Origin: Rhodoferax lithotrophicus
GTDB taxonomy: Bacteria; Pseudomonadota; Gammaproteobacteria; Burkholderiales; Burkholderiaceae_C
Assembly: GCF_019973615.1 (NCBI RefSeq)
Contig: NZ_AP024238.1
Span: 4,671,989-4,735,988, forward strand
Reading direction: 5' to 3'
DNA: 64,000 nucleotides
Part shown: one piece after another, positions 17,137 through 25,899 of the stretch
How positions within the stretch are numbered: position 1 is the stretch's first letter
Layout: every line of letters starts with the position of its first letter
Translations under genes and position numbers: made by a program
The notes under the pieces: generated by a model
Databases searched by the model: none
Told to the model about the DNA's origin: nothing
Seen by the model: only the letters and a program-made list of their open reading frames with translations

Positions 17137-17586
17137 CTATAGCACTTTCTGCATGAACACACTCAAAGGATCATCGGTGTAAGTGCCAAACCGTTCGCAG
17201 GCTTGGTAGCCACAACGCGCGTAGAGCCCAAGCGCCTGCGGCTGGCTCGGGCCGGTTTCAAGCTTCAGCAACTGACAGGCCGATTGCGCCGCTGCGGCTT
17301 CCAGCGTCTGAAGTATTTTCTTGGCCACGCCAAGCCCGCGCTGCCCGGGGCGCACATACATGCGTTTGAGCTCACCGTATTCCGGTGACAGTACCACGGT
17401 ACCACATCCCACGGCCTGGCCGACATCATCCCGCGCCAGCACAAACAAAACCCGGTCTGCGTCAACCGAAGTCAAATCCAGCGCATGGTGACTCTCCGGC
17501 GGATAGAGCGCACTTTGGTACGCGTCCAGCTCGGCAACGAGCGCGATGGCATCGGCCTGGTCGGGTGACTCGAAAGAAATACGCAT
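17137..17586 (-). CDS. GNAT family N-acetyltransferase
   Basis: 149 residues. GNAT motif A is ELKRMYVRPGQRGLGVAKKIL (acetyl-CoA pyrophosphate loop R-x-x-G-x-A), followed by the motif B region LYARCGYQACERFGTY. GAGG lies before the ATG. It begins 9 bases after the previous acetyltransferase and belongs to the same probable operon as the XRE-cupin regulator. Substrate is not predictable. Confidence 0.87.
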   Translation of the reverse strand: MRISFESPDQADAIALVAELDAYQSALYPPESHHALDLTSVDADRVLFVLARDDVGQAVGCGTVVLSPEYGELKRMYVRPGQRGLGVAKKILQTLEAAAAQSACQLLKLETGPSQPQALGLYARCGYQACERFGTYTDDPLSVFMQKVL

Positions 17587-17595
17587 GCCGCCGCC

Positions 17596-18138
17596 TCAAA
17601 TGGCTTTGTAAAAAATCGTCGTTGCACACAGGCCGCCGCTGGGCCACAAGGCATAGTTGGGCACCTGACCACACAGTTGCCAGCCCAGCCTTTGGTACAG
17701 GCCCTCGGCCCCACCGCCGGTGGCGGTATCGAGCACCAACAGGCTTTTGCCCGCGCCACGCGCACACTGCTCGGCAGCTTGCATCAGACGCGCGCCCAGG
17801 CCGTGGCGGCGCGCGCTGCGGTGCACCAGCAGCTTGGAAAGCTCGGCCCGATGCGGCTGGTTCTCTTTCTGTACAAACACCACTTGCACCGTGCCGACAA
17901 TTTGACCAGCCTCGTCACGGGCCACCCACAAGGCGCGTTCACCAATGGCCACGTTGCTGAGCACCTCACGCCAAAATGCGTCGGCCTTGGCGATGGAGAG
18001 CGGGCTCATGAAACCGACCGATGCGCCGCCCTCGGTGCAGTCGACCAGCAGGTCGCTCAAAGCGGCCAGATCGGCATCTGGCAAGGTATGAAGTTGTTCG
18101 ATTTGGGGCAATGGGGACACGGTGGGCTCCTGGTTCAT
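17596..18138 (-). CDS. GNAT family N-acetyltransferase
   Basis: 180 residues. Motif A is AELSKLLVHRSARRHGLGARLM and motif B LYQRLGWQLCGQVPNYALW. The start at 18138 overlaps the stop of the XRE-cupin gene (ATGA), so it is co-translated with its likely regulator. The upstream extension of the open frame is a shadow of the regulator gene. Acetylation of a small amine or toxic compound is a reasonable guess. Confidence 0.87.
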   Translation of the reverse strand: MNQEPTVSPLPQIEQLHTLPDADLAALSDLLVDCTEGGASVGFMSPLSIAKADAFWREVLSNVAIGERALWVARDEAGQIVGTVQVVFVQKENQPHRAELSKLLVHRSARRHGLGARLMQAAEQCARGAGKSLLVLDTATGGGAEGLYQRLGWQLCGQVPNYALWPSGGLCATTIFYKAI

Positions 18139-18728
18139 AACGACGCAGTATTGATGACCACGACGTAACGTGCGGGCTGTTGGCTGGTGTTCTGGTAGAC
18201 GATGCTGTCGCTCTCTTGCATGGCCAGACAATCTCCGGTTTGCAGGTGATGGTGCACGCCGCCCAGAATCAGCTCCATGCAACCTTCCAGCACCCACACT
18301 TGCTGGTGCACACCCACCTCGCGCAGGCCACCGGCATAACTCACCTTGGCACCGGCCGGGAATTCGACTTCAACCATCTGAATCGGCGAGCGAAAGTGCG
18401 GCGGCGAAATATTGCGCCGCTGGTAGCCCGATTGCGGATCGGTCCACTGCAATTGCTCAGCCCGCCGCACCAGGGGGCTGGCATCGGGCAGCGGTGCTTC
18501 AAACAAAGAGGCCAGCGTGACACCCAGGCCAAACGCCAGCTTATCCAGCACGGCGGCGGTCGGGCTGCTCTCGCCGCGCTCGATCAGTGAGATCATCGAA
18601 CGACTGACATCGCACTTCTTGGCCAGGGCATCAAGCGACAGGCCACGCTCGGCGCGCAAGGCGCTGACACGATCCGCGATGCGCCGGTTGATGTCCGGCT
18701 GGGGGTTACTGCTGGATTGTTCTTTCAT
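18135..18728 (-). CDS. XRE family regulator with C-terminal cupin domain
   Basis: 197 residues. An N-terminal XRE helix-turn-helix (ADRVSALRAERGLSLDALAKKCDVSRSMISLIERGESSPT) is fused to a cupin domain ending in VLEGCMELILGGVHHHLQTGDCL. This architecture (PuuR/SutR-like) usually senses a small metabolite. The start ATG is inside a 9-base inverted repeat at 18726-18750, so it probably represses itself and the coupled acetyltransferases. Confidence 0.89.
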   Translation of the reverse strand: MKEQSSSNPQPDINRRIADRVSALRAERGLSLDALAKKCDVSRSMISLIERGESSPTAAVLDKLAFGLGVTLASLFEAPLPDASPLVRRAEQLQWTDPQSGYQRRNISPPHFRSPIQMVEVEFPAGAKVSYAGGLREVGVHQQVWVLEGCMELILGGVHHHLQTGDCLAMQESDSIVYQNTSQQPARYVVVINTASL

Positions 18729-18750
18729 ATTGGATTTATTGTCCAATATG
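18726..18750. promoter_or_regulatory. Inverted-repeat operator overlapping the XRE-cupin start
   Basis: CATATTGGA, 7 bases, TCCAATATG: a perfect 9-base dyad. The left arm includes the start codon of the XRE-cupin gene on the minus strand. The position strongly suggests an autoregulatory site for that protein. Confidence 0.7.
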
Positions 18751-18762
18751 ATAGACTTTGTG

Positions 18763-19164
18763 TCAAGCCGGATAAGCCGAATACTGATCCGCCACCGCCC
18801 ACCAGCGCCCCTGTTCGCGCACAAAGAAGAACAGATCACGCCCGCCCATCTCAATGCGCTGACCACCCATGGTGAAGGCCATGTCAAAGTAGTAGCTCAC
18901 CACGGCAGACTCGCCATAAACCTGGATCAGCGGCTCGGTCTCGGTCCAGTGGTGGATGGTGGCGGCCTGGGCAAAGCCCTTCCAGCCCGCCAGGCACTCG
19001 GCTTGGCCCAGGCGGCGCAGCCGGTCGGTGGCGGTGATGGCGACCATGTTGGGGTGGAAGAAATTCACCAGATCGTCCGGGTTGCCTTGGGTCCAGGCAT
19101 CGTTCATGGCGCGTACCGTGCGCCAGATGTCTTGCTGAGTGGGTGTGTCAAAGTGAGGGTTCAT
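18763..19164 (-). CDS. SnoaL/DUF4440-like (NTF2-fold) protein
   Basis: 133 residues. It has the NTF2-fold pattern VRAMNDAWTQGNPDDLVNFFHPNM at the start, GWKGFAQAA in the middle and GRDLFFFVREQGRWWAVADQY at the end, typical of SnoaL-like/DUF4440 proteins with varied enzymatic or stress roles. AAGGAA precedes the ATG at 19164. It lies 34 bases upstream of the XRE-cupin gene and is divergent from a GlxA regulator. Confidence 0.82.
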   Translation of the reverse strand: MNPHFDTPTQQDIWRTVRAMNDAWTQGNPDDLVNFFHPNMVAITATDRLRRLGQAECLAGWKGFAQAATIHHWTETEPLIQVYGESAVVSYYFDMAFTMGGQRIEMGGRDLFFFVREQGRWWAVADQYSAYPA

Positions 19165-19254
19165 GGGTTTCCTTGAAGGATTAAGAAGACCGCTATGGTG
19201 CGCGTAAGAAGGCCCGGCGTGAAGTGGCAGAATTGCCAAAAATTTAGGGCAAAC

Positions 19255-20244
19255 ATGCCAAACCACACCATTGCACTGCTGATCGAACCCGGCTCCACCC
19301 TGTCCAGCGTGATGACCTCGCTGGACATGATGAGCATTGCCCGGCGCTACCCGCAGGCGCAGGACTGCCGGGTGGATGTGCTGTCCACCTCCGGCGGCAC
19401 GGTGGCGCTGGCCCATGGGGTGCAGGTGCAGACACAGGCCTTGCCGGACACGCTGGCCGACTACGCCGCCGTCATCCTGCCCGGCTTTTTGGCCGAAGAC
19501 CTGCCCACGCTGACGCAGCAGTTGCACAGCGTCTGGCAGCCGGTGCTGGATCGGCTGCCCACGGTGCGAGCCGATGCGCTGCTGGCGGCCAGTTGTTACG
19601 GCACCTTTGTGCTGGCCGAAAGCGGCCTGCTTGACGGCTGCGCGGCCACCACCACCTGGTGGCTGCAAGCCGCGTTTGCCGCAGCCTACCCGCGGGTCAA
19701 GCTTGATGCCGACCGCGCCCTGGTGGACGGCGGGCGGGTGCTCACCGCCGGGGCCATGACGGCGCACACCGATTTGTCACTGCACGTGTTGCGCCGCCTG
19801 TTTGGTGCGGCGCTGGCCCGCCGTGTCGGCGGCATCATGCTGGTGGACGGGGCCAGAACCTCACAACGCCCCTTCATGGCCTTGCCGCGCCACTTTGCCG
19901 ACCCGCTGGCGCAGCAAGCTGCCGACTGGCTGGCTCAGCGCTACCGCCGGCCTTGCACCTGCGACGAATTGGCCGCAGCCCTGCATGTGAGTTACCGCAC
20001 GCTGCACCGGCGTTTTCAGGCTGCGGTGGGCATGGCCCCGCTGGCCTATTTGCAAGCGCTGCGAGTAGAGCAAGCCAAGGTGCTGCTGGAAGACAGCCGC
20101 ATGAGTCTGGAGCAAATTGTGGAAGACGTCGGCTACAGCGATGTGAGTGCCTTTCGCCAGCTCTTCACCCGCACCGCCGGATTGAGCCCGGCGCAGTACC
20201 GGGAGCGCTTTCGGCATCCGCCTGTCCTGAACCCGTCAACTTGA
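19255..20244 (+). CDS. GlxA family regulator (DJ-1/PfpI + AraC HTH)
   Basis: 329 residues. The N-terminal ~200 residues are a DJ-1/PfpI glutamine-amidotransferase-like domain with the nucleophile-elbow-like LLAASCYGTFVLAESGLLDG. The C-terminal ~90 residues hold the AraC double helix-turn-helix (LAAALHVSYRTLHRRFQ and VEDVGYSDVSAFRQLF). The start at 19255 is the first ATG after the upstream shadow. It is divergent from the SnoaL gene, its likely target. Confidence 0.88.
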   Translation: MPNHTIALLIEPGSTLSSVMTSLDMMSIARRYPQAQDCRVDVLSTSGGTVALAHGVQVQTQALPDTLADYAAVILPGFLAEDLPTLTQQLHSVWQPVLDRLPTVRADALLAASCYGTFVLAESGLLDGCAATTTWWLQAAFAAAYPRVKLDADRALVDGGRVLTAGAMTAHTDLSLHVLRRLFGAALARRVGGIMLVDGARTSQRPFMALPRHFADPLAQQAADWLAQRYRRPCTCDELAAALHVSYRTLHRRFQAAVGMAPLAYLQALRVEQAKVLLEDSRMSLEQIVEDVGYSDVSAFRQLFTRTAGLSPAQYRERFRHPPVLNPST

Positions 20245-20347
20245 TCAAAACTTGATCGAATCGCGACAATGCTTGCGCGGCACAGAACAGCACACCCACA
20301 CCTGCCTCAGCACAATGAAACCTTCTTCATTTCACAAGGTTGAACTC

Positions 20348-20902
20348 ATGAAAATCGTATCCCTCTGCCACACCTTGATCGCCGGTCTGGCGCTGTCGGC
20401 CAGTCTGAGCGCCCAGGCCGCCGACTTCAAGGTGGAGACCGACAGCCAGCTTGATGGCCGTTTTCCCAATGCCCAATTTGCCAACGGTTTTGGCTGCCAG
20501 GGGGGCAATGTGTCGCCGCACATCCGCTGGCAAGGCGCACCGGCAGACACCAAAAGCTTTGTCGTCACCGTGTATGACCCGGATGCCCCGACCGGCTCGG
20601 GCTGGTGGCACTGGGTGCTTGCTGACTTGCCCGCCAGCGTGCATGAGCTCGCCTTGGGCGCAGGCAGCGAACCCGGCAAACTGCCCGCAGGCGCGGTGCA
20701 GTTCAAGCACGATGGCGGCCAGGCCGGTTACCTGGGGGCCTGCCCGCCAGTGGGGCAAACCCACCGCTACGTGATCACCGTGCACGCCCTGAAAGTGGAC
20801 AAGCTTGAGCTGCCAGCGAGCGCCTCACCCGCACTGGTGGGCTTCATGAGCTACGTCAACGGCCTGGGCAAGGCCAGTACCACGGTACTGGCGGGGCGCT
20901 GA
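20348..20902 (+). CDS. YbhB/YbcL family (PEBP) exported protein
   Basis: 184 residues with a clear signal peptide (MKIVSLCHTLIAGLALSASL, cleavage after AQA). The mature part is a phosphatidylethanolamine-binding fold: GCQGGNVSPHIRWQGAPADT, VTVYDPDAPTGSGWWHWVLA and YLGACPPVGQTHRYVITVHAL are the PEBP ligand-site motifs. Periplasmic. Its last base is shared with the ATG of the next regulator gene. Confidence 0.9.
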   Translation: MKIVSLCHTLIAGLALSASLSAQAADFKVETDSQLDGRFPNAQFANGFGCQGGNVSPHIRWQGAPADTKSFVVTVYDPDAPTGSGWWHWVLADLPASVHELALGAGSEPGKLPAGAVQFKHDGGQAGYLGACPPVGQTHRYVITVHALKVDKLELPASASPALVGFMSYVNGLGKASTTVLAGR

Positions 20903-21729
20903 TGTCGGCCACCGAACCGCGCATCATCCAGCGCCCCGGCGTGGGCAGCAGCGCGGGCATCTTGCAGCGCCAGGAGCTGGAATTCAAACGGCTGGTGGTG
21001 GACCAGCCGGTGCTGATTCTGGTGTTGCAAGGCATCAAGACCCTGCGCTGGGCGCACGGCGAGGTCCACATGCGGGCCGGTGAAGCGCTGGCCCTGGCGG
21101 CGGGGCAGTCGGTCGACATCATCAACCGCATGGCACCGAACGGGGCCTACCGGGCACGCTGGCTGGCCTGGGACCCGGCACTGATCGCCGCCCATGCGCA
21201 GCAGAACCCGGCCCAGCCGGTGATCCGCCATGCGCTGCCGATTGTGGCTACCGGTGGTGAATTTACCGAAGCCTTCCAGCGAGCCCTGCAAGCGGTGGAA
21301 GACCCGGGCCTTCCTGCAGAGATTGCCCGCCACCGCTTGGCTGAAATGTTGCAGTGGCTGGCCCTGCATGGCGGGCGCTTTGAGCCGTCTGAGCCGCTGA
21401 CGCTCAGCGCCAAAGTGCGGCGGCTGATCAGCCAGGATCTGGCGCGGGAATGGTCTGCTGCCGATGTGGCCACAAGCTTTGCCATGAGCGAGGCCAGCTT
21501 GCGCCGCAAGCTGGCCGACGAGGGGGCTTGCCTGAGCGACATCCTGAGTGACACACGTCTGTCTTCTGCCCTGGGCTTGCTGCTTTCCACCGCGCAACCG
21601 GTGACGCAGATTGCGCTGAGCTGCGGCTACCAGACGCCGTCGCACTTTGCGGCACGGTTTCGCCAGCGTTTCGACTTTTCACCCTCAGCGATTCGGCGCA
21701 AGGGCACCGCACAAGATCCTGCTCATTGA
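20902..21729 (+). CDS. AraC family transcriptional regulator
   Basis: 275 residues. A cupin-like N-terminal half (VLILVLQGIKTLRW, GEALALAAGQSVDI) is followed by the AraC helix-turn-helix pair (ATSFAMSEASLRRKLADEG and LSCGYQTPSHFAARFRQRF). Its start overlaps the PEBP stop by one base (TGATG), so the two proteins are made together. Targets may include the PEBP gene. Confidence 0.87.
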   Translation: MSATEPRIIQRPGVGSSAGILQRQELEFKRLVVDQPVLILVLQGIKTLRWAHGEVHMRAGEALALAAGQSVDIINRMAPNGAYRARWLAWDPALIAAHAQQNPAQPVIRHALPIVATGGEFTEAFQRALQAVEDPGLPAEIARHRLAEMLQWLALHGGRFEPSEPLTLSAKVRRLISQDLAREWSAADVATSFAMSEASLRRKLADEGACLSDILSDTRLSSALGLLLSTAQPVTQIALSCGYQTPSHFAARFRQRFDFSPSAIRRKGTAQDPAH

Positions 21730-22038
21730 ATGGATCACCCATAGACGTGCTCTAGGCAACCTTTTGGGGGAAAGCTACACAGATGCCACAAGTTAGCAGG
21801 GGAATTTGCCCAATGGACAAGGGCTGTGGATGGCTAACAACAACCAGCCAATTTTCGACATACGATGGACCCAATGTCCCAATCTTCAAACTAACCTCGA
21901 TAGAAAAATCGTGGGTCGCAAGATGTCAGTTTTTTGGATTAACTACCAGTCGCTTTTGGGTACGACCTCTGTTTTGACGATTGATCCGATATGAAATGAG
22001 ACTATGAAAATCCAAATTTATAGCATCAAATACATAAC
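21730..22038. other. AT-richer gene-free stretch next to tRNA-Arg
   Basis: About 300 bases with clearly lower G+C than the neighbours, on the 3' side of the tRNA gene. Short frames such as 21806-21994 plus have no ribosome site or known domain. No integrase, terminal repeat or duplicated tRNA end is visible here. Confidence 0.4.
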
Positions 22039-22114
22039 TGGTGCGGCTGGCGGGGATCGAACCCACGACCCTTGGCTTCGGAGGCCAATACTCTATCCAC
22101 TGAGCTACAGCCGC
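22039..22114 (-). tRNA. tRNA-Arg (anticodon CCG)
   Basis: 76 nt on the minus strand with the 3' CCA encoded. The acceptor arms GCGGCTG and CAGCCGC pair fully. The anticodon loop is CTCCGAA within the stem TTGGC/GCCAA, giving anticodon CCG. The T-loop is TTCGATC, and the D-arm begins GCTCAGTGG. Confidence 0.97.
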
Positions 22115-22289
22115 ATCTGTCTGAACAGACCCGCATTCTCGCACAGACCCATGGTCCGAAAAACCGCCCCCCTGTCGCACCGTCTGCAGATGACTGGCGC
22201 ACTCAAGATCATCTGACGTGTTTCGTCGTTGAAGTCATTCATTACCAAGTCCGACAGACTCCTCAATAAGCCCTAAAACGCAATTTTTC

Positions 22290-23774
22290 TTATAACCCCA
22301 ACGTCTGCCAAACCTGCTCCACCCGCGCCGTCACCTCCGCACTCATGGTCAAGGGCTTACCCCATTCCCGAGTTGTCTCCCCAGGCCATTTGTTCGTTGC
22401 ATCCAGCCCCATCTTGCTGCCCAGACCACTCACCGGTGAGGCAAAGTCGAGGTAATCGATCGGCGTGTTGTCGGCCAGCAGCGTGTCGCGGGTAGGATCG
22501 ACGCGAGTGGTGATGGCCCAGATCACGTCAGCCCAGTCGCGCACATTCACGTCATCGTCCACCACCACGATGAACTTGGTGTACATGAACTGGCGCAGAA
22601 AGCTCCAGATACCAAACATCACCCGGCGGGCGTGGCCGGGGTAGGCTTTTCGGATGCTGACCACCGCCATGCGGTAACTGCAGCCTTCGGCGGGAAGGTA
22701 GAAGTCGGTGATCTCGGGGTACTGGCGTTGCAGCAGCGGCACAAACAGCTCGTTTAAGGCCAGCGCCAGCATGGCGGGCTCATCGGGTGGCCTGCCGGTG
22801 TAGGTGGAGTGGTAGATGGGTTCGCGGCGCTGGGTGATGCGCTCGATGGTGAACACCGGAAACTCGGCCTGCTCGTTGTAATAACCGGTGTGGTCACCAA
22901 ACGGGCCCTCCAGAGCGTGCTCGAAGCCGCTCTTGTGAGTGGCATCGGGGAGGATGTGGCCTTCGAGCACGATCTCGGCAAAAGCTGGCACACGCAATTC
23001 ACTGCCCAAGGCCTTGACCAGCTCGGTGCGGCTGCCGCGCAACAGCCCGGCAAACTGGTATTCGCTCAAACTGTCGGGCACGGGGGTGACTGCGCCCAGA
23101 ATCGTGGCCGGGTCAGCGCCAAGCGCCACACACACCGGGTAGGCTTGGCCGGGGTTTTGCTGGGCGTGGTCACGAAAATCCAGCGCGCCACCGCGATGCG
23201 GCAGCCAGCGCATGATGACTTTGTTGCGGGCCAGCACCTGCTGGCGGTAGATGCCCAGGTTTTGCCGCGCCTTGTGCGGTCCTTTCGTAATCACCAGACC
23301 CCAGGTGATGAGGGGGGCTACGTCGCCGGGCCAGCAATGCTGGATCGGCAGGCGCGCCAGATCCACGTCGGCACCTTCCCAAACGACTTCCTGGCAAGGC
23401 GCGCTGCTGAGTTCTTTGGGGGCCATACTCCACAGGGTTTTGACCAGGCTGCCCATACCGATCAGTTCCTTGAAGCCTTTGGGCGCCTCGGGCTCCTTGA
23501 GCGTGGCCAACACATGGCCAAACTGGCGCAGCTCGCTCACATCTTTCACCCCCATGCCCAGAGCGACGCGCCGGGTGGTGCCGAACAGGTTGCCCAGCAC
23601 CGGGATGGTGTGGCCGGTAGGGTGCTCAAACAGCAGGGCCGGGCCGCCCGCGCGCAGCACCTTGTCACACAGGGCGGTCATTTCCAAATGGGGGGAAACC
23701 TTAGCCTGCACACGCTTGAGTTCGCCCAAGCGCTCCAGCTGGACCATGAATTCACGCAGATCGCGATAAGCCAC
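22290..23774 (-). CDS. ubiD: 4-hydroxy-3-polyprenylbenzoate decarboxylase UbiD
   Basis: 494 residues, the normal size of UbiD. It begins MAYRDLREFMVQLERLGELK as UbiD does and contains the prFMN/metal region DFRDHAQQNPG and the catalytic-loop motif FGDHTGYYNE. It removes the carboxyl group of polyprenyl-hydroxybenzoate in ubiquinone synthesis, using prenylated FMN from UbiX. The start is a GTG at 23774, since the protein begins exactly there. Last of a probable ubiU-V-T-X-D transcription unit. Confidence 0.95.
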   Translation of the reverse strand: MAYRDLREFMVQLERLGELKRVQAKVSPHLEMTALCDKVLRAGGPALLFEHPTGHTIPVLGNLFGTTRRVALGMGVKDVSELRQFGHVLATLKEPEAPKGFKELIGMGSLVKTLWSMAPKELSSAPCQEVVWEGADVDLARLPIQHCWPGDVAPLITWGLVITKGPHKARQNLGIYRQQVLARNKVIMRWLPHRGGALDFRDHAQQNPGQAYPVCVALGADPATILGAVTPVPDSLSEYQFAGLLRGSRTELVKALGSELRVPAFAEIVLEGHILPDATHKSGFEHALEGPFGDHTGYYNEQAEFPVFTIERITQRREPIYHSTYTGRPPDEPAMLALALNELFVPLLQRQYPEITDFYLPAEGCSYRMAVVSIRKAYPGHARRVMFGIWSFLRQFMYTKFIVVVDDDVNVRDWADVIWAITTRVDPTRDTLLADNTPIDYLDFASPVSGLGSKMGLDATNKWPGETTREWGKPLTMSAEVTARVEQVWQTLGL

Positions 23775-23810
23775 AGAGTTGCTCTCGGAAGAATAAGTGG
23801 GGCTGCCCCA

Positions 23811-24395
23811 TTACGGAGTCAGTCCAACCCAGCGCGACACCCCGGCTTGCGGTAAACCGAGCAAATCCATGACCCGGCTCACGGTGTGATCAATCATCTC
23901 ATTCAACGTCTGAGGACGATGGTAGAAGCTGGGTACCGGAGGAAAGATGAGACCGCCCATTTCGGTGACGCTGGTCATGTTGCGCAAGTGGGCCAGGTTC
24001 AGCGGGGTTTCGCGCACCATCAAGATCAACCTGCGACGCTCCTTAAGCATCACATCTGCGGCACGGGTGATCAGATTGTCTGACAGGCCGTGGGCCACCG
24101 CTGCCAGCGTGCGCATGGAGCACGGTGCAATCACCATGCCGTCGCACAGGAATGAGCCGCTGGCAATGGTGGCACCAACTTCGTCAATCGGGTGAACCAC
24201 ATCGGCCAGATCTTCCAGATAATCAAGCGTCATGTCCAACTCTTGCTGCACATTCAACCAACCGGCACCAGACACTACCAAATGGGTACGCACGTGCTCA
24301 ATGCCACGCAAAACTTCCAGCAGGCGTACGCCATACACCGCACCGCTGGCCCCGGAAATGGCGACGATGATGCGTTTGGGCTGAGACAGAGGCAT
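23811..24395 (-). CDS. ubiX: Flavin prenyltransferase UbiX
   Basis: 194 residues. The flavodoxin-like N-terminus IIVAISGASGAVYGVRLLE, the APCSMRTLAAVAHGLSDNLI active-site segment and the RETPLNLAHLRNM loop are all diagnostic for UbiX. It prenylates FMN to make the cofactor of UbiD, encoded 36 bases downstream. Confidence 0.96.
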   Translation of the reverse strand: MPLSQPKRIIVAISGASGAVYGVRLLEVLRGIEHVRTHLVVSGAGWLNVQQELDMTLDYLEDLADVVHPIDEVGATIASGSFLCDGMVIAPCSMRTLAAVAHGLSDNLITRAADVMLKERRRLILMVRETPLNLAHLRNMTSVTEMGGLIFPPVPSFYHRPQTLNEMIDHTVSRVMDLLGLPQAGVSRWVGLTP

Positions 24396-24407
24396 GGTGC
24401 GCTGTCC

Positions 24408-24902
24408 TTAACGCGGCTTCAGGCTGCCCAGCCGCGCCTTGAAATGCTCGCGGGCTTGCGCCAGCACATGGCGAGGGTGCAACTGCGCCAGGTTGAACAC
24501 CGGTAATTCAATGGCATCAATGGTGTTTTTCACCAACAGGCCCAACTCGGTGTCGCCCTCCATGGCCAGACGGCGATTGAAAAACAAGGTGTCAGGGTCT
24601 TCCAGGCGGCGGGCCAGTTGCACATAGTCATGCGCACTGGCGCTCAGCGTCAAATCGGCTGCGCTGGTGTTTTGGCAGGCCACAAAACGGCCGTTTTTCC
24701 ATTCAAAATCAAACGCCCACTGGGCATCGAGCACCCGCAGGCGCAGCTTTTTGCCGGTCAACATCTGCGTCACATCGGCATTCAACTTCTGGCTCAGCGC
24801 CACATTCAGCCCTGTAACAAACAGCATCGAGCCAGGGAGCGCAGGCAGGCGGCCCAGCAACTGACCTACCGGTTTGGGAATGACATAGGGAGGAGTTGGC
24901 AT
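24408..24902 (-). CDS. ubiT: UbiT, SCP2-domain accessory factor of anaerobic ubiquinone synthesis
   Basis: 164 residues. An SCP2-type lipid-binding domain is recognisable from LDAQWAFDFEWKNGRFVAC and DLTLSASAHDYVQLARRLEDPDTLFFNRRLAMEGDTELG. With ubiU and ubiV next to it, it is UbiT, which binds ubiquinone intermediates in the O2-independent pathway. AAGGAA precedes the ATG. Twelve bases separate it from ubiX. Confidence 0.92.
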   Translation of the reverse strand: MPTPPYVIPKPVGQLLGRLPALPGSMLFVTGLNVALSQKLNADVTQMLTGKKLRLRVLDAQWAFDFEWKNGRFVACQNTSAADLTLSASAHDYVQLARRLEDPDTLFFNRRLAMEGDTELGLLVKNTIDAIELPVFNLAQLHPRHVLAQAREHFKARLGSLKPR

Positions 24903-24926
24903 GGTGATTCCTTTTCAAAGCTGGGG

Positions 24927-25826
24927 CTAAACCGTCTCGGGCACCAGTTGCTCCAGCCCGGGTTTACCGTACCAGTAGCCGTTGCAGGGTTTTTCGGGCA
25001 TCAGCGTGAGCAACTCGGCATTGGCCGTGGTGGCATCCAGACGGCCCTGGATCACCCCATCAAACAATTCAAGGATACGCACCGTGTGCTGCGCCTGCGG
25101 ACTGATACGTGCCACGTCCACCCCCATGGACAACATGGTGGTCAGTTCAGGCAGCAGATTCTGCACACGAGCCGATTGGGTCTGGATGCCGTTGAGCACC
25201 AAAAATTCTTCGTTTTCCTGGGTGCGCATCAACAAGCCGTCAGGGTGTTCCAGACATTTGAACTGGCAATCGTCCTTGGGCAGGTTGCAGTGGCGCGCAG
25301 TGAAACAACGCGCTGAAAACGCCAACGGCATCCGACCATAAGCAAACACCTCGGTCTGCAAGCCTGCGGGGCGGCCGTGTTGCATCACCGCCAGATCAGC
25401 GCGGCTCATTTCCAGCGGCATGACCCAACGGTGGAGGCCTAGTGGGGCCAGCCATTGCAGCGTCGGCAGGTTGTAAATGTTCAGGTGTGGCCCGGCCACA
25501 AAGGGTACTTTGCCTTCCAGGCAATGCACCGCGCCCATGTCATTGGCTTCGACCATGAATGTGCCGTTGGCGGTGATCTTGTGCAGCGTTGTGACATCCG
25601 CACCGGACTCAATCAGCACCTGGGTCGAGAGCAGCACTTCTTTACCGGCCTCGCGCAAGACCTGGGCAATGTCCAGCCAATCGTTCAAGCGCACCTCGTG
25701 GCGGCGTGAGCACACCGCCTCACCCAGGTAAACGATGTCCACCGGGCTGGCTGCCACAGCTTCGTAAAACGCCAGCACGTCGTCGCGCGGCCAGTAGTAG
25801 AGGATGGGGCCAAGAGCTAATTTCAT
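24927..25826 (-). CDS. ubiV: UbiV, U32 protein of O2-independent ubiquinone hydroxylation
   Basis: 299 residues of the peptidase U32 family. One Cys lies in EAVCSRRHE and a cluster in ARCFTARHCN and DDCQFKC; these positions match the 4Fe-4S ligands of UbiV. It acts with UbiU in anaerobic hydroxylation of the quinone ring. Sits 24 bases upstream of ubiT and 73 downstream of ubiU. Confidence 0.94.
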   Translation of the reverse strand: MKLALGPILYYWPRDDVLAFYEAVAASPVDIVYLGEAVCSRRHEVRLNDWLDIAQVLREAGKEVLLSTQVLIESGADVTTLHKITANGTFMVEANDMGAVHCLEGKVPFVAGPHLNIYNLPTLQWLAPLGLHRWVMPLEMSRADLAVMQHGRPAGLQTEVFAYGRMPLAFSARCFTARHCNLPKDDCQFKCLEHPDGLLMRTQENEEFLVLNGIQTQSARVQNLLPELTTMLSMGVDVARISPQAQHTVRILELFDGVIQGRLDATTANAELLTLMPEKPCNGYWYGKPGLEQLVPETV

Positions 25827-25899
25827 TTTGTAGATTGAATTTCCAATAGACGCTCACCAAGTCGGCACAGCAGCGCTGGGGCGGCTTTTTGTGCTTTCT

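Noticed and set aside
17127..17160. AAGCTATTTAATCTATAGC as another repeat copy
   Set aside because: It shares only AGCTATT with the family; the GCGCTT and GGGCTACAGG parts are missing.
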